DNA of 64,000 bases from Cryptomeria japonica (Eukaryota > Streptophyta > Pinopsida > Cupressales > Cupressaceae), in contig NC_081412.1 of assembly GCF_030272615.1 (NCBI RefSeq), forward strand, positions 105,264,796-105,328,795, in the 5' to 3' direction. The translations under genes were made by a program, and so were the position numbers. Positions 1-10,162 of the stretch are shown here, in pieces. Numbering within the stretch: position 1 is the first letter of the stretch; each line of letters opens with the position of its first letter. The notes beneath the pieces were generated by a model that made no database searches, had not been told where the DNA came from, and saw only the letters and a list, made by a program, of their open reading frames with translations.

Positions 1-2218
1 TTTTGAGGGCTAGCCATTCAAGCTGCCTAGGTATGCTTTTGATAGTTATGTACTTATAGAGGTAAGCAGGCAGCTAGCTTACACTGATAAAAGATTGGGA
101 ACAAAGGGCGAGTCAGGAGTTGTATTCCCTGTTGAAATTGGATACTATAGCTGCAAATTTGTATCAGACGCCCTGAACCTAGAACTAGAATTCAAAAGGA
201 TGAACCTGCAACCATATGTGGCAAGGCAAAAGTTTGACAGTAGGGGTTATGCGATGGAACACCTAAATGTAGATATTCTTTTTTGCCATGAACCTCAGTT
301 AGAGGATTACTAGGAGAACTGTAGTGAGGAGTATGAGCTAAGGAAGACATTGTAATCCAGGTTCACTTTGCAGCAAATAACTACCCTGAGGCTTCCAATT
401 AATATATTAGGAGTAATAAAAGATACAGGGTAGGATGTTTTAGATCCTGAGTTTGACATAGAGGTTCAAGGAAAACCGATTCCAGAAATTGATTGGAACA
501 AAAAGGAGGATGATAGTATCCAAGCTAGAACCTTCAATGTTGTGAGGAAAATAGAAAGATGGTTGAGGAACCAAATATTTAAGGAGGGACCTCACATGTC
601 CTCACATGAACTAAGAATTGATTCACACATTGTGACTCAATCTCCCATTTCTTCCACTAATGAAATTGCTAATGTTGTAGGTGTTCCAAGACCTATTGTT
701 GAGAAAATTCAGCCTAGGAGATCAAAGAGGTCACCATCCAGTCTCACGGTTGCTTGAGTAACTCGGTCTAGGAGTAAGAAGAAGAGTAAGGAGCCCATAT
801 CGAAATAGATTATTGTAGACCTAGACCCAAGTGAAGAGGTTAAGGAGACAATGGATTCATAGAATCTGGATGGACCTGAAATGCAGGAAATGGACACAAG
901 CAAGAAAGAAGAAATCCAACAGGACCCCATGAACACCATGGTTATTGTCACTTCACCAGATGTACAAACAACACCACCACCTAAGGAACCTACAAACATG
1001 CCAAGATGGTTGGAAGCTTTTGTTGGAAAGAAATGGAGTGTGGTGCTGGTTACAATCTCAATGGAGGACATGGTTAGCAGATGTTTGGGAAAGGCATCAA
1101 AGCCAAAGAAACTTAAAACACAGGCAATTCTTGATGTAGATGAAGCAACAAGTCACTAGATGGCTGAAATAGCCAAACCAATCCCAGGAAAGGATGCAGA
1201 AAAAGCCATTGAGGAGGATTTTACAATTGAGAAGATATATTTGGGGGTTGTTGCACATGTTGTGGATGTTAGGCATTTGGAATCATCCATGAAGAGTTTA
1301 ATTTCAAGAATGTGGAAGAATGAAAAAGACAAAAGAGAATTGAAACAAGATGTTACTCTGATGGCCGAGTATATCAATGCCATCCACAGTCCAAATCCCC
1401 AACCCTTGTCACAGATATTGGTATCATTCGACCCCAAATCTCTGACCAACCAGAAAATGCTAGACCAGGCTCAATGGAATAGGGTAGTTACAGAAATGTT
1501 TAATAAATGGTTGGACCTGATAATACAATAGGGATCAAAGTATATCATTAATCTAGTGAAAGTTTATAAAGACATAGAAAAATTTAGCAAGGAGCTAGAA
1601 TTAGAAACATTCGCTTGGGAGAAGGAAAGGATCTAATGAGTAGTAGTCCTTGCACAAATGAATGACATATAGAAATAAGGGGTGATGAAATTCTTGGCTG
1701 AAAAACTAGTAGAGAGCCTGGATGACAATGTATTGTATCTATCAAGGAATAATGTGGAGTGGCACAACTTGATCATCAAGCAAGGTCATGAAGAATCCAC
1801 TAAATTTCTTAGAGGATTGATAGACTTGATTGATATGATACAAAAGGATCTCAAATGTATTGACATCCAACTCATAAAGGATGGCACCAAGACAATTGAG
1901 GAAGATTTGGACATGACCAAGGTCTTTCAGGAGAGGATTCAATTCATTCAGATGATGAAATATTTAACCACATATGACTTCTCAAAGGTGGCAAGAATTG
2001 AATCAATGCTCATAGTCTATTCTGACCATTTGGAGGTTCACAAGGAAAAAGTAGCATAAGTAAACATGGACAAAGAGGTGTGGAAGAAGATAATCCAACA
2101 CATCAATCTTCCCTTTTTTCAGGTCATCCTGAAATTCTCGGCGGTGCACCTAGAATGGCATGGTTTTGCAACAAAGCAGGACAAATCCCTAACCTCCTCT
2201 ACCACGGTGGAAGCATAG
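1..2218 (+). pseudogene. LTR-internal ORF of GypL, decayed
   Basis: This is a broken reading frame of unknown function, homologous to the ORF inside the Gyp1 LTRs. Matching segments include SRQLAY..., YYSCKFVSDALNLELEFKR (near 140-200), SMEDMVSRCLGKASKPKKLK (near 1060-1120) and a C-terminal HLEWHGFATK segment before the TAG at about 2216. It is cut by many stops and a few shifts. The longest clean pieces are at 95-313, 881-1159, 1160-1531 and 1682-2059. The 1160-2059 part is charged and helical-looking. I do not recognise a known domain. The N-terminal part lies left of the window. Confidence 0.6.
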
Positions 2219-3057
2219 TTGATCTGAAGATGAAGTGTCAGCCTCCCAGTGGCTGTTGATTTAGTTTTCTTTCTTGTTGATTTAAATGGTTTCCTTCACT
2301 TTGATCAAGAGTAAATGTAATTTGATTATGTAAAAACTATGAGCCTGGAGGCTATTTAAGCTAAAAAGCTTATCTTTGTAAGGGTTCCGAAAACTCTGAT
2401 TTTTAGAAGTAGCAGATAATATTCTGGTTTGCATATGAATTGTTTGAAAATACAATAGTTGTTTATCAATGAAATACTATGTTATGCAATCTTTGAATCT
2501 CTGTGTTTAAAGATTCATAATCTTTCTTGAGAAAGTTGTTATAGGCATGATATAATTTTATGATTAGTTATCTTTGTATTTTCTTCAGTTCATAGTTATC
2601 ATTAGTTGTTAGAAGACTCACATGTATTGATTTTCTTGATCCCCCTTTCCCTATGAGGAATGAGAGAGTATCGATCAGCCATTAGTATTGCTGAGCCTCT
2701 GTTGTGTTTTGAATCCATACAATGAGCATGTTTGTAAATTAGAGTCTGTGAACTCTCTTAAAATATTCTTTCAGAAAATTTTCTATGTTTACAGTTTTGA
2801 AGGCTTTTATTTGTGTTGATGAATGAGTGTTGAAGCCTTTCAATGCTTTTTGGTAAAAAGTATTAGCATATCACATGTATAGTAAATTCATTGTAAATCA
2901 TATGAGGAGTTGCCCTCTAATATAGAGGTTGAATTTTATTAATTCATCCAATTGTTGGTAGTTTGTCTCCTTTTATAAAGGGTGAAACAAAGTTCTATTT
3001 TTGCTTAAGGAAGATAATTGTTGAGATTTCAAAAAGGGGCAAATCTGTTTGCCAATA
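1..3057 (+). mobile_element. GypL: right part of a giant Tat-like gypsy LTR
   Basis: This stretch is a diverged relative of the Gyp1 LTR (10163-37303), in the opposite orientation. It runs in the same order: an LTR-internal coding region to about 2218, then an AT-rich tail of about 840 bases. The tail keeps matching blocks, for example a 'gctttttggtaaaaag' stretch near 2850 against 'gctttctggtgaaaag' in Gyp1. The end, caaatctgtttgccaata, corresponds to the Gyp1 LTR end caaatctatttaccaaca. Immediately after it, a copia LTR resumes in mid-sequence, so GypL appears inserted into that LTR. Its left end lies outside the window, so I cannot tell whether it is a solo LTR or the 3' LTR of a full element. 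Confidence 0.6.
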
Positions 3058-3682
3058 GTTGTCAAACCCTAACTAATCAAGTTTGTTGTTTTATTATCTG
3101 ATCAACAGTAATGATGGAGACACATGTGATCATTGTATAAGGATAAATTCAAATTGGTTTGACATGTTTTCTTATTGTCTAGGGAAGGAGAAAAGTGGAT
3201 TGCATTTAATGCACAACGTGTGATGAGTTACAAAGTCCAATGGAGCAGTGATCATAGAGCGGTTGGAATTGTTTTGAAGAATGTGAATAGATTGTCATGA
3301 TTTCTAACAGTCTAGATTGAACCGACTTGTTTGTAATCTCAATGATGAGAATTAGGTTTTTGTTGTGTTACCAACCTAATTGATTTGTATTTAAGGTCGA
3401 CAAAGTTGTTTGTAAAGGTTCTTGGAAAGATTGGTAGAAAACCTATTGAGTGTGTGGTTGCCCAACCAGTGAATGGATCTACACTTTGAGTGAAGGTAGA
3501 TTGAAGCTTAGAAGGATCTGATCAAGCAAATGTAGTGCTACTCAGACCGATCAAGAAAACCTGTTGTTTTCTAACAATTACAGCAGAAGTAAAATCCCTT
3601 AATCATGTAAGCTCTAACAAGGTGGTCCATTAGCTTGGATTCTTAAATCCTCTAGCAAGGTTACTCCTAACAGGGTATTATG
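3058..3682 (+). mobile_element. LTR-L: copia LTR fragment, left part
   Basis: This matches the middle of the Cop3 5' LTR (about 54700-55370). Shared blocks include 'ttgtttgtaatctc', 'gatctgatcaagcaaat' and 'ttctaacaattacagcag'. About 250 bases of the LTR start are missing because GypL enters at 3057. The fragment is then split by Cop1 and resumes at 8439. There is no coding potential. Confidence 0.7.
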
Positions 3683-3826
3683 TGTTGGCATTATGTGAAC
3701 CGGCATGAGCCTTATGTAAACTGGCATGAAGACATAATGATATTGTATGTTGTCATTGATGTCAATATGAGACATGGTAAGAACTAGCACATGTGATAGG
3801 TGAAGAGAGAAGAACTGGCATATGTA
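3683..3826 (+). repeat. Cop1 5' LTR stub
   Basis: This is nearly identical to the first part of the 3' LTR at 6853, including 'gtgaaccggcatgagcc' and 'gtgataggtgaagagagaag'. Identity stops at about 3826, in 'catatgta'. What follows is coding sequence corresponding to Cop3 at about 57270, so a large deletion removed everything between. Confidence 0.8.
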
Positions 3827-3837
3827 AATTGGTAGCC

Positions 3838-6603
3838 ACTGGCATGCAGACTAAAGGTAACCTATTTCATCTAAATGCTAATATAAGTACATGTCTTATG
3901 GCTAAGCTTGATGATAGCTAGATATGGCATAGGAGATTCTGTCATGTGAACTTTGACAACATTGTGAAGGCTAGTAAGATCAAGGCAGTTAGAGGGTTGC
4001 CGGTGCTGAGCAAACCGGATAATACCTTGTGTAGAGAATGTCAATTGGGGAAAATGTCTTCCTCAACTTTTAAAGGTAAATCTTTCACTGCTGACAACTT
4101 GCTTGATCTTGTGCATACTGATTTATGTGGTCCTATGAAAACTAGAAGTGTGCAGGGTGATAGGTACTTCGTGATTCTCACTGATGACTACTCAAGAATT
4201 ATGTGGGTCACATTCTTGAAAGACAAGTCTGAAGCTTTGGGGAAGTTCAAAGCTTTCAGAGCATTAGTGGAGAAGGAAAGCAGTAAAAGGATCAAGTGTC
4301 TCAGAACTAATCAAGGAGGGGAATTCACTTCCAGTGAATTCAATAAGTACTGTGAAGAATTTGGCATCAAGAGACAACTATCTGCCCCCCAGACTCCATA
4401 GCAGAATGGCCTAGTAGAGAGGAATAACCGGATTGTGGTTGAAGTAGCTAGAACTATGTTGATCCAAGGAAAGGTTGCTCACACCTTTTGGAGAGAAGCA
4501 GTGAGCATTGCAGTCTACACTATGAACTGGGTACTCATCAAAAAGGGTAAGGACAAAACTCTTTATGAGTATTGGACTGGTAAGACACTTGTGGTTCACT
4601 ACTTTAAGGTATTTGGTAGCAAATGTTACATCAAGAGGAGTGAACATCAGGGCAAATTTGAAGCTAAATGTGATGAAAGAATATTTCTAGGATATTCCAC
4701 CAAGAGTAAAGCTTTCAAGTGCTACAATAGTAGGACTCAGAGAATTATGGAAAGCATCAAAGTAAGAGTTGATGAATCCTCTGAGAAGACTAAGGAAACT
4801 GGCAATGAGCAAGTTGTAAATGAACTGATTGCAATCTTCTAGGAACCAGTTGTCAGTCAACCTAGTACTAGTAATAGTGTTACTGAATCGGTGAATGCTG
4901 ATACTGATGAAGATGAGGATGAAGAAGAAAAGCAAGAAGAACCAGTATAGATCATTCCTTGGTATGCCAAGTTGAATCATGATCCTAAGCAGATCATAGG
5001 TGATAAGGATGTAGGAATCCTTACGAGAAGAAAGATCAGAGAAAACTCATGTATGATCTCTGAATTTGAGCCCAAGTCATTCAAAGAGGTTCATAAAGAT
5101 GAAGACTAGATCAAGGCAATGGAAGAAGAACTTGACCAGATAGAGAAAAATGGTACATGGTCCTTGGTACCCAGACCAGAGCATAAAAATGTCATTGGCA
5201 CCAAATGGATGTTTAAAAATAAGTTGAATGAGGATGGCACAATGATTAGGAATAAAGCCAGACTGGTATGCAAAGGATATGCTCAAGAAGAAGGTGAAGA
5301 CTATGGGGAAACCTTTGCTCCTGTAGCCAGATTGGAAGGAATTCGTATGCTTCTTGCATATGCAGCTTTTAAGAGATTCAAGGTATATCAAATGGATTTA
5401 AAATCTGCATTCCTAAATGATGTACTTGAAGAGGAGGTGTATATTGAGAAACCAAATGGGTTTACCCTATCTGAAGATAGTGACATGGTATGTAGGCTAC
5501 ACAAAGCATTATATGGTCTAGAGCAAGCACCTAGGGCATGGTATGAGTGCCTACATTCCCATCTTGTGAAGATTGGATTTGAGAGAACAAGTGAAGATAG
5601 CAATATCTACTTGAAGTCTGAAGAAGATCAGTTCCTAATCTGTGAAGTTTTTTTTGATGACATTATCTTTGGAGGAGATGATAAGATGAGTCATGAGTTT
5701 GCTAATGAAATGAATAAAGAGTTTGAGATGTCACTCATAGGGGAGATTAAGTTCTTCATTGGATTGCAGATCCAGCAGATGAATGATGGAATCTTCATCA
5801 CTCAGTCCAAATATGTCAAAGAGGTGTTGAAGACTTTTGGCATGGAAGATAGCAAACTGGTTGGTACACCAATGGTGACCGGTTGCAAATTGACAAAGGA
5901 GGATGATTCCGCACCGATTGATGAGAAGGAATACCAGTCAATGATTGGTAAGTTGCATTATGTAGTGCATAGCAGACCGGATATTGCACATGTAGTTGGC
6001 ATCACTGCAAGGTTCCAAAATAGTCCAAGAGAATCTCACTTGAGTGCAGTCAAGTGGATTCTTAGGTATTTGAAGGGAACAATTGACTATGGATTGTGGT
6101 ACCCATATAGCAATAATTTCAATTTGAAAGTATTCATAGATGCTGATTGGGCCAGTAATGTGGATGACTGGAAGAGCACAACCGGTGGTGCATTCTTTCT
6201 CGGTGGTAGACTAGTCTCATGGATGAGTAAAAAGCAAAGTTGCATCTCTCAGTCTACAGTGGAAGCGGAGTATGTTGTAGCTTTCATGAACTGCACTCAG
6301 ACAATCTAGATGAAGAATGTACTGGAAGGATTCAAGATCCCTGTAGCTGAACCGGTAAGTATATTCTATGATAACACAAGTGCTATCAATATATCAAAGA
6401 ATCCGGTTTTACATTCTAGAACCAAGCATTTTGAGCTTAAGTATCATTTCTTAAGGGAAAAGGTTTAGAACAAAGAGATTGCATTGGAGCATGTGTCCAG
6501 TAAGGAGTAGTTAGTAGACATATTCACCAAGCCTCTCCCAAAGGCAACACTTGTGCATTTGAGAGGTGAATTAGGGGTATTGCCCCTTCAGGAGGTGAAC
6601 TAA
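3838..6603 (+). pseudogene. Cop1 pol: integrase, reverse transcriptase, RNase H
   Basis: One reading frame runs from about 3838 to the natural TAA at 6601-6603 with no frameshift. It is interrupted only by eight TAG codons: 3919, 4399, 4840, 4948, 5107, 6307, 6466 and 6508. The order is gag-pre-integrase (WHRRFCHVNFDN), integrase core with the first Asp in HTDLCGP, integrase C-terminal half (GYSTKSKAFKCYN), and RT from about 5119 ([39 protein letters not shown]). RNase H follows ([23 protein letters not shown]). The second integrase Asp is lost: RTNQGGEF instead of the usual D in that position. The RT motif reads FFDD rather than YVDD. The element cannot move by itself. Confidence 0.9.
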
Positions 6604-6838
6604 AAGTGATTGTTCCACATCAGTCAGGTACTAAAAAGACAAATCTTTTGTTGATTGGTGTGTTTATGGATGATACTCCTCAGGGGGAGCAGCATGATGA
6701 AACAGTGATGATTGTACCTCCACTTTGGCATTGTTGTCAAAGGGGGAGAAGGAGTGAGAGTGAAGCGAAAAGATATCTGCAGCAAATGGGGAGAAGATGT
6801 GAAGCAGAGAAGATATCTTTTGTATATTGCCATCAATG

Positions 6839-6851
6839 CCAAAGGGGGAGA
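6839..6851 (+). other. Cop1 polypurine tract
   Basis: CCAAAGGGGGAGA lies directly before the 3' LTR, the usual site where plus-strand synthesis is primed. A second copy of the same motif (caaagggggagaagg) lies upstream near 6737 in the 250-base gap between pol and LTR. That gap is otherwise non-coding. Confidence 0.8.
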
Positions 6852-6852
6852 T

Positions 6853-8438
6853 TGTTGGCATTATGTGAACCGGCATGAGCCTTATGTAAACTGGCATGAA
6901 GACATATTGATATTGTATGTTGTCATTGATGTCAATATGAGACATGGTAAGAACCGGCATATGTGATAGGTGAAGAGAGAAGAACCAGCATATGTATGAA
7001 CCAATTTATATGCCAAAGTGAAGTGGCACATTTGTTCAAGGTGAACCAGCACATGGAAGCATTGTATGGTTACCGGGTTGTAGGTAGCTTCCACTTTAGG
7101 GTTTCCGATTGGAGCAACTCAAGTGACTCAATCTGTAATCTTTGTGTGATGAGTTAGCAGTATGATGGAGGATAGATCATGTTGCCACGTAAGCTCTATG
7201 CACGTGAAGGATCTTACATGAAGAAGACTATTCCTATCCACCTCGGGAAAGTGTGAAGTCTGTCAAATGGTGATAATGCATGATGGGTTATGAGCCACCA
7301 TGAAAATGGTGGATAATGGATGATGGAGAATGTCTTGAGATCAATTCAAGATTGTTGCATTTAATGCATTATGATTCAATCATCAGGATCGAACCATTTG
7401 AATTGCTTAACCTAACAAGTTTAGGGTTTAGGGTTTTTGCTACCGACCTGTATGTTTCCTATAAGGTCGATGTTTGGTTTCTATCTAAGGTTGTTAGAAA
7501 AAGTTGTGAGTGTGTATCCAAGGAAAGTGATACGAGATTCTTGCCAGACCATAGGAGAGAAGAGATACCTACAAAGTAAATGTGCAGAAGGAAAAGAGGA
7601 GCCTAAATGGATCTGCATTAGCATTAAGTGTTGTTAACATATCATTGTAATACCTGTTGATTTCTAACCACTTCAACAGTTGTAAAATCCCCTAACAGGG
7701 TAGCCTTAACTGGCTTGATTCAAAATCCCTTAAATTGGGTGGTCTTAACCGGCTTGTTTCAAATCCCTTAACTAGGTAACTCAAGGCTAATGAGTTCTGA
7801 GAAGCTTGAGAAGCTTAAGAGATCCTTTCAGCTATTGAGTTCTTGAAATCCTCTAACAAGGTGACCCTACCGGGTTTAATCCTTAACTGGGTATCCCTTA
7901 ACCGGGTGATCCCTAACAGGATCGGTTCCTACCAGAACCTATTGTAATGTCCTTAACTGGACAAGGCTCCTAACAGAGTAGACTTCTAAAGAGTTCAAAA
8001 AGCATCTTGTGGGTATTCATCCCCATCGTGGTTTTTCCCAGTTGGGTTTCCATGTGAAAAATATGTGTGTCATGTGAAATGCTTTTGTCTTGTGATGCTT
8101 TGTCTTACCTGTTAAGCATATGAAGGTTCTATGTTTTATGCCTGTCTATAAAAACACATTGAACTCACTATTGTGAAGATTTGATGGTTAAGTTTACTTA
8201 TTATGCATGAGAATATAATGATACCATGGTATTGGGCCAAGAGGAAAGCTTATTGAGTGACTGGTTGAGCTATACTGGATGTTGCCAGTTGCACTTTGTT
8301 TTACCGGTATCCCTATTTGTTAGTCTTTTGGAGTATTTACTGTCAAACTAGTTTTTGATGATATTGGTGTTTGTACTGATTCAGCCCCCCCCCCTCTCAG
8401 TACCGGTTTGGTACTAGTGGTTCATCATTGAGTTATCA
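6853..8438 (+). repeat. Cop1 3' LTR
   Basis: A 1586-base LTR starting TGTTGG. In the second half it has the GTGGTTTTTCCC motif (about 8030) and a C-run followed by CTCAGTA (about 8386-8402), which recur near the 3' end of every copia-type LTR in this window. The middle holds many short 'cctaacaagg / cttaaccggg' variants, a loose internal repetition around 7680-7980. Short ORFs here are chance. Confidence 0.8.
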
Positions 8439-8979
8439 TTGTGCTTCTAACAAGGCATATTTGTAAATCCCTTAACCAGGCGATTCCTAACTGGAATTAG
8501 TTCTTAACAAGTCTTATTGTAAAGCTCTAATAGGCTTTGGCTCCTAACAGGGAAAACTTTGAAAGAGTTCAAATAGCTATCCTTGTGAGTCCCATTTCAC
8601 TGTGTTTTTTACCTATTTGGGTTTTCCATGAATAAACATTTGTGTCAAGTGGTGAATGATTTTGTGGTTGTGATCTTATTTGTTGATTTGGTTAACTTCT
8701 GATAAGGCATGTTAAGTAGAAGCATTGAGAGATTAATATGTTGAGTTAAGATTAAGCATTGTTGATGTTTACAAGATTGAAGGTTTTTACTATTAAAAGT
8801 TATCACAACAGTTAAACCGGTTAATGTCAAGTATTCCTAACAATATTGATCTTGACTGAGATATGTTTACTTTATTTGATTGAGTTTGAGCTTGGGAACT
8901 TTTTATCAGTTTTTCAATATAGTAATTTACCCCCCCTCTCAGTATTCTACTAGATACTTATTCTTTCATCATACCATCA
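8439..8979 (+). mobile_element. LTR-L: copia LTR fragment, right part
   Basis: This continues the LTR broken by Cop1. It matches Cop3 LTR sequence from about 55330 to 55872, including 'cttctaacaaggcat', the GTG.TTTTTACC motif, 'taatttaccccccctctcag' and the end 'tactagatacttattctttcatcataccatca'. No primer site or gag follows, so internal sequence is missing. It is either a solo LTR or the 3' LTR of a lost element. Confidence 0.7.
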
Positions 8980-10162
8980 TACCAACCCAAGGAGCACCAA
9001 CCCCTACACCAAGCTTCAACTTGGTGATGTATATTGAAATACAATTTATATACAGTTAAGGCTTCTTGTTGCAAAAGAATTCTACAACTCTTGATCAAAT
9101 ATCTTGTGGTCGGTTGACAGTCTTTTCTCCTCCCCTGAATCTCACACTACTAGTTGTGAGATTGATTTCTCTAATTCTTGGCCTCTATTGTCACTCTTTC
9201 TTTCTCACAGTCCCACCACACACTATGTCACACCTGGATGCTACCTTCCTCTACTACACCTTGATGGTTTTCATTAATTGTGAAACTACAATTATACCGA
9301 TACTCAATCACTATCCGTTAAACCCTCTCACAGGATTTTTTTTGCTCACTTACACTGCAACCTCCTTAGATTAAATTCTAGGGCCATAATCATTCTCTTA
9401 ATCTCTCTTCTCTTTTTTCTTTCTTTGCAATATCACCTTGCTCTGTCTCGAGCTCATATATTTATCACCATGTTTTCCCACCAAGAAGCAATTCAAATTC
9501 GGAGCAGTTAGGGTTTCCTTTTCCCAACACAATTTGTATGAGATCCAATCTAGTCTATCTTGGGTCGATCACCTGTATTCCATGGATGCATCTATACACA
9601 TTTTCCATTACCCAATGCATACTTGCTAAAGATAGCAATCACGTACAAGATTTCCTATCTAAAATTTGTTGACTCATAAAAGCTCAGCTGCTTCCTTTTC
9701 GAGGTCTCCTTGCAATCGAATTTCCTTTGCATTGATCAAGGCACCAACTACTCCTAAATCTTCCTCTATTATCCTTTCATCCTTGAGTCACATCAGTCGA
9801 TTACAATCCCATGATTTGTGGTTGTTTCATTAATGCCGACTAGCTATTTCAACAACCACATCGATGGAGGCATCACCAACCTCTACATGTTTGCCACCTC
9901 ATCTCCACATGGCATCACAATGGTTAATCACTTAGCTCACCGACACATAGTTGGTTCATACTTGATCATTCAACACACTCATACTAGTACACCCCTTTAC
10001 GGGTGAGACCTTCTTCTTCTGCTAACCAGTAGTACACACTTCACTGGTAACACATCTAACTTTATCATTCTACCTTTTCAATGAAAATAGGTAGTCAACC
10101 TTCATACAGATGTATTGCTCTATCGACAGTTACTCAACAAGTTAATATGTACACAATCTTCA
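8980..10162 (-). mobile_element. Probable distal part of Cop2 3' LTR
   Basis: I see no coding region here. Cop2's 3' LTR starts at 37417 (minus strand) and is cut at 37304 by Gyp1. The remainder should therefore lie at the other edge of Gyp1, which is this stretch. Together the two parts give about 1.3 kb, like the other copia LTRs here. On the minus strand it contains copia-LTR-style words (accagtgaag, actggttagc). It lacks the C-run end seen in the other copia LTRs, and no clear TSD marks the left edge, so the assignment rests mainly on geometry. Confidence 0.4.

Larger units (their letters stand above)
3683..8438 (+). mobile_element. Cop1: Ty1/copia element with deleted 5' half
   Basis: The element starts TGTTGGCATTATG and ends TTATCA. 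It is flanked by TTATG (3678-3682) and TTGTG (8439-8443), a target duplication with one mismatch. The host LTR reads continuously across the insertion when compared with the Cop3 LTR. Only the first 144 or so bases of the 5' LTR remain, joined directly to the gag-pre-integrase region. The rest of the 5' LTR, the primer site, gag and protease are gone. Integrase, reverse transcriptase, RNase H, purine tract and the complete 3' LTR follow in order, so this is copia order (INT before RT). Confidence 0.85.

Noticed and set aside
6606-7579. Small ORFs between Cop1 pol and in its 3' LTR
   Set aside because: They overlap the purine tracts and LTR; no conserved motif.
9066-9629. Small plus-strand ORFs in 8980-10162
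   Set aside because: Low-complexity composition, no homology to anything recognised, and likely LTR sequence of Cop2.
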